From Pseudacidovorax sp. RU35E (GTDB lineage Bacteria; Pseudomonadota; Gammaproteobacteria; Burkholderiales; Burkholderiaceae_C): DNA of 64,000 nt. How positions within the stretch are numbered: position 1 is the first letter of the stretch; the number at the start of each line of letters is the position of its first letter. Of this stretch, positions 60,810 to 64,000 are shown piece by piece. Location: contig NZ_FTMY01000004.1 of NCBI RefSeq assembly GCF_900156165.1, forward strand, positions 1 through 64,000. The letters run 5' to 3'. The position numbers were made by a program, and so were the translations under genes. The notes beneath the pieces are model-generated. The model had not been told where the DNA came from. It was given only the letters and a program-made list of their open reading frames with translations, and ran no database searches.

Positions 60810-63800
60810 GGCTGGGTCTCCTGCGTCGGGACATCGTGTGAGGCGGGCGCGACGGGCGAGGCACGCCGCCGCTCCAGCCGCGCTTCGACCAGGTGGTAGA
60901 GCGCCGGCAGCAGCGCCAGCGTGAGCACCGTCGCGCTGACCAGCCCGCCCACCACCACGGTGGCGAGCGGCCGCTGCACGTCGCTCCCCAGCCCGGTGGC
61001 CAGCATGGCGGGCGTGAGGCCCAGCGCAGCCACGGTCGCGGTCGTGAGCACCGGCCGCATGCGGCTGCGGGCGCCTTCCATCACCGCCTCGCGCAGCGGC
61101 CGGCCTTCCTCGCTGCGCAGCCGGTTGATCTGCGACAGCATCAGCACGCCGTTGAGCACCGCCACGCCGAAGAGCGCGATGAAGCCGACGGCGCTCGACA
61201 CGTTGAGCGTCATGCCCCGCAGGTGCAGCGCCGCCAGCCCGCCCAGCATGGCCAGCGGCACTGCGGCCAGCACCAGCAGCGGCTGGCGCAGGTTGCCGAA
61301 GGCGCCGAAGAGCAGCAGGAACATCAGGCCCAGCGTCATCGGCAGGATCAGCGCCAGGCGGGCCTGGGCCCGCTCCAGGTTCTCGAACTGGCCGCCCCAG
61401 CGCAGCTGCACGTGCTTGTCGGCGGGCGTCACGTCGTGCGCGACGGCGGCCTGCGCGTCCTTCAGGAAGCCGGCCAGATCACGGCCGCGCACGTTCAACC
61501 GCACGATGATGTTGCGCTCGGCCATCTCGCGCACGATGACGCTCTCCCCGGACGTGGTGCCGATGGTGGCGACGGAGGACAGCGGCACCCGCTCGCCCGT
61601 GGCCGACTTCAGCATCAGGTTTCCGATGGCGTCGACGCTCGCGCGGGCCTTCTCGGGAAAGCGCACCGTCATGTCATAGCTCTTCTCGCCCACGTAGAGC
61701 CGGCCGATGGGTGTGCCGCCGACGCCGGTGGCGATCAGGTCGGCCACCGTGGCGGCGTTGATGCCGTGGCGCGCGGCGGCGGCGCGGTCGAGCTCGATCT
61801 TGAGGTTGGGCAGCGGCGGCTCCACGTCCACCGCCACATCGGCGGCGCCGGGCACGTGACGCAGCGTCTGCGCCACGCGATGGGCCACCGTGCGGATCTG
61901 CGCCAGGTCCTCGCCGAAGACCTTGACCGTGAGGTCGCCGTGGGCGCCCGAGAGCTTGTCCTGCACGCCGTCGATCATGGGCTGCAGGAAGCCCACGGTG
62001 TAGCCCGGCATGTGCGCGAAACGCTGTGCCATGCGGTCGATCAGCTCCTGCTTGCTCAGACCCGACGTCCATTCGCGATAGGGATGCAGGCCCACGCTGG
62101 CCTCGATGTGCGAGGGCGTCCAGTAGTCGGTGCCGTCGTCGTTGCGGCCGGTCTGCGTGACCACGTACGACACCTCCGGGAAGGCCAGCGTCGCCTTGCG
62201 CAGCTCGTCGGCCATCGTCGCGGCCCTAGCGAGGGTGATGCCGGGCGGCATCTGCACCTGCAGCCACAGCGAGCCTTCGTCGAGGTAGGGCAGGAAGTCG
62301 TGGCCGGTGGTGGCGAACAGGCCCACCAGCGCCACCAGCGCCACGGCACAGGCCGCGAGCACGCCGCGCGCATGCCCGACCGTACGCCCCAGGAAGCGCC
62401 CATAGCGCACCGTCAGCCATTCGAGAACGGGGTTGTGCACGATGCGCCGCGGCTTGCGCAGCGCCAGCCACGCCAGGCCCGGGATGAGCGTCAGCGCCAC
62501 CAGCAGCGCGCCCGCCAGCGCCGCGCCCACCGCGTAGGCCATGGGCGAGAAGAGCTTGTATTCGATGCGCTGGAAGGCGAAGAGCGGCAGGTAGGCGCAC
62601 ACGATCACCACCATGCCGAAGAAGATCGGCCGCGCCACCTGCAGCGTGGCCTCGATGGCGTCGCTGGCCGTGAGCGGCCGGTCCTCGGCCTCCTCGCGGC
62701 GGCGCAGGATGTTCTCCACCAGCACCACCGCGCCGTCCACCAGGATGCCGAAGTCGATGGCGCCCAGCGACAGCAGGTTGGCCGGGATGTGGAACTGGTG
62801 CATGAAGATGAAGGCGATCAGCAGCGCCAGCGGAATGGTCAGCGCCACGATGGCCGCCGCGCGCGGGCTGCCCAGGAAGAGCAGCAGCACCACCGCCACC
62901 AGCACCATGCCCTCCATTAGCGTGGACGACACGGTGTGCAGCGTGGCGTCGATCAGCGAGGTGCGGTCCAGGTAGGGCACCACCTTCACGTCCTTGGGCA
63001 GGAGGTGGTCGTTGAGGTCCTGCACCGCCTCGTGCACCGAGGCCAGCGCCGTGGAGGGGTTGCGGTCCTTCAGCAGCAGCACGATGCCTTCGATCGTGTC
63101 GGGGTTGGCGTCCTTGCCCAGCACGCCGCGCCGCTCGACATTGCCATAGGCCAGCTTGCCCAGGTCCTTGACCAGCACGGGCACGCCGGCCTTGGTCTTG
63201 ACCACCACGTTGCCCATGTCGTCCAGCGAGCGCAGCAGGCCCACGCCGCGCACCACGTAGCTTTGCTCACCGCGGTCCACGATGCTGCCGCCGCCGGTGG
63301 CGTTGTTGTTGTTGAGCGCGTCCTTCACCTCCTGCAGCGACAGGTCGTACTGCTGCAGCCGGTCGGGGTCCAGCTCCAGCATGAACTGGGTCGTGAGGCC
63401 GCCGAAGTTGGCCACGTCCACCACGTCGGTGGCTTTCTTCAGGCGGGGGATCACGGTCCAGAACTGCAGCTCCGACAGCTCGCGCAGGCTGCGCGTCTTC
63501 GATTCGAGCGTGTAGCGGTAGATCTCGCCGGTGGGCGAGGTGTAGGCATCCAGCCCCGGCGTGGCGCCGTAGGGCAGGGTGACCGCGTTGATGCGCTCCT
63601 GCAGCCGCTGGCGGGCGAAGTAGCCGTCGGTGCCGTCCTCGAAGACGACGGTGATCAGCGACAGCGCGAACAGGCTGCGCGAGCGCAGCACGTGCATGCC
63701 GGGCGTGCCGAGCAGCGCGCGCTCCAGCGGCACGGTGATCTGCTGCTCCACCTCCTCGGCGCCCAGGCCGGGTACCTGCGTGACGATCTGCGAGCTGACG

Positions 63801-63931
63801 TCGGCGATGTCCGGATAGGCCTCGATGGGCAGTTGCTTCCAGCTCCACCAGCCGTAGAGCGCGACGAAGACGAACAGCAGCCACGCGATGCCACGCCGCT
63901 GGAAGGCGAGGGTGACGAGCTTCTCAATCAT
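60806..63931 (-). CDS. RND efflux pump inner-membrane subunit, heavy-metal (CzcA/CusA) family
   Basis: 1041 aa, 12 membrane segments and two large periplasmic loops. N-terminus LVTLAFQRRGIAWLLFVFVA with the family YPDIADVSSQIVTQVPG. The proton-relay TM4 motif is AIDFGILVDGAVVLVENILR with Asp393, Asp399 and Glu406 spaced as in CzcA. The periplasmic TGRNDDGTDYWTPSHIE replaces the usual DPMPPN-like metal-selectivity segment of Czc/Cus pumps, so the metal, or even metal transport, is not certain. Start overlaps the adaptor stop by eight bases. Confidence 0.93.
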   Translation of the reverse strand: MIEKLVTLAFQRRGIAWLLFVFVALYGWWSWKQLPIEAYPDIADVSSQIVTQVPGLGAEEVEQQITVPLERALLGTPGMHVLRSRSLFALSLITVVFEDGTDGYFARQRLQERINAVTLPYGATPGLDAYTSPTGEIYRYTLESKTRSLRELSELQFWTVIPRLKKATDVVDVANFGGLTTQFMLELDPDRLQQYDLSLQEVKDALNNNNATGGGSIVDRGEQSYVVRGVGLLRSLDDMGNVVVKTKAGVPVLVKDLGKLAYGNVERRGVLGKDANPDTIEGIVLLLKDRNPSTALASVHEAVQDLNDHLLPKDVKVVPYLDRTSLIDATLHTVSSTLMEGMVLVAVVLLLFLGSPRAAAIVALTIPLALLIAFIFMHQFHIPANLLSLGAIDFGILVDGAVVLVENILRRREEAEDRPLTASDAIEATLQVARPIFFGMVVIVCAYLPLFAFQRIEYKLFSPMAYAVGAALAGALLVALTLIPGLAWLALRKPRRIVHNPVLEWLTVRYGRFLGRTVGHARGVLAACAVALVALVGLFATTGHDFLPYLDEGSLWLQVQMPPGITLARAATMADELRKATLAFPEVSYVVTQTGRNDDGTDYWTPSHIEASVGLHPYREWTSGLSKQELIDRMAQRFAHMPGYTVGFLQPMIDGVQDKLSGAHGDLTVKVFGEDLAQIRTVAHRVAQTLRHVPGAADVAVDVEPPLPNLKIELDRAAAARHGINAATVADLIATGVGGTPIGRLYVGEKSYDMTVRFPEKARASVDAIGNLMLKSATGERVPLSSVATIGTTSGESVIVREMAERNIIVRLNVRGRDLAGFLKDAQAAVAHDVTPADKHVQLRWGGQFENLERAQARLALILPMTLGLMFLLLFGAFGNLRQPLLVLAAVPLAMLGGLAALHLRGMTLNVSSAVGFIALFGVAVLNGVLMLSQINRLRSEEGRPLREAVMEGARSRMRPVLTTATVAALGLTPAMLATGLGSDVQRPLATVVVGGLVSATVLTLALLPALYHLVEARLERRRASPVAPASHDVPTQETQP

Positions 63932-64000
63932 TGAGCAGCACCCCGCCCCGCACCACGATGCGCTCGCCGGCCTTCAGGCCCGAGACGACCTCGACCTTGT
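63924..64000 (-). CDS. RND efflux periplasmic adaptor subunit, C-terminal end (partial)
   Basis: Only the last 25 codons lie in the window. On the minus strand they read VEVVSGLKAGERIVVRGG then VLLND and a stop at 63924-63926. This is the closing beta-barrel motif of CzcB/CusB-type membrane-fusion proteins. The stop overlaps the pump ATG (63931), as expected for an adaptor-pump-channel operon. Confidence 0.85.
   Translation of the reverse strand, partial: KVEVVSGLKAGERIVVRGGVLLND

Noticed and set aside
60893-62920. 675-codon frame antisense to the RND pump
   Set aside because: His/Gln/Arg-rich, no domain pattern, fully inside the pump gene.

Overview
The window is about 64 kb of very GC-rich bacterial chromosome. 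Gene density is high and almost every ORF sits in a tight operon with ATGA overlaps. Several features point to a Burkholderiales/Comamonadaceae-like betaproteobacterium: five Bug/TctC-type periplasmic binding proteins, a LivKHMGF uptake operon tied to acyl-CoA catabolism, an L-arabinose oxidative pathway with ChvE/Ytf-type importers, and a TctDE-type two-component system. This is inference from gene content; no rRNA or other taxonomic marker is present. I saw no tRNA, rRNA, insertion sequence, prophage or CRISPR array.

Layout. (1) 1-13.6 kb: the tail of a fatty-acid oxidation multifunctional enzyme; a leftward pair encoding a HGD-type phosphotransferase and a VOC protein; a divergent LysR regulator; then a rightward operon with two Tat-exported LivK-like binding proteins, a fused LivH-LivM permease, LivG, LivF, two acyl-CoA dehydrogenases and an acyl-CoA ligase. 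This looks like uptake plus CoA activation and beta-oxidation of an unknown carboxylic acid. (2) 13.6-14.4 kb: a small antitoxin/ParE-toxin pair bracketed by a 20-bp direct repeat that copies the 3' end of the next gene. (3) 14.3-29.6 kb: sugar catabolism. A nine-gene leftward operon carries ytfQ, chvE-gguA-gguB, ytfR-ytfT-yjfF, a sugar-acid dehydratase and an L-2-keto-3-deoxyarabonate dehydratase. It is divergent from a GbpR-like LysR regulator and followed by an SDR dehydrogenase, an SMP-30 lactonase and an aldose 1-epimerase. Together these can import L-arabinose or related sugars and oxidise them to alpha-ketoglutarate semialdehyde. (4) 29.7-32.7 kb: two small unknown proteins, a 28-codon mini-ORF made of 12-bp repeats, and an unusual ion channel with two voltage-sensor domains. 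(5) 32.7-35.8 kb: phenylalanine/tyrosine degradation (hpd, phhB, phhA) ending in an SDR with hallmarks of dihydropteridine reductase. (6) 36-38 kb: a GST and DUF3140, DUF2945 and DUF1345 proteins.

(7) 38-48.4 kb: a Bug-rich region. A TctDE-like two-component system is flanked by two Bug proteins, and a LysR regulator is divergent from an operon of Bug, Ldh-family dehydrogenase, Bug, metallo-beta-lactamase-fold hydrolase and a signal-less periplasmic-binding-protein-fold protein. (8) 48.4-54.5 kb: a GntR regulator divergent from an operon of DHDPS-family aldolase, Bug, DhaK, DhaL and a GntP-family permease. A 27-bp inverted repeat overlaps its promoter. This is the best candidate here for an undescribed sugar-acid pathway. 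(9) 54.5-58.6 kb: a FixL/FixJ-like two-component pair divergent from a bacteriophytochrome histidine kinase. (10) 58.7-64 kb: a DUF2846-like lipoprotein and a heavy-metal RND efflux operon (adaptor, pump, outer-membrane lipoprotein); the adaptor is cut by the window end.

The most interesting items are the double-voltage-sensor channel and its coupled mini-ORF, the DHPR-like SDR beside phhAB, the aldolase/DhaKL/GntP operon with its clear operator, the toxin-antitoxin insertion scar, and the interleaved pair of sugar importers.
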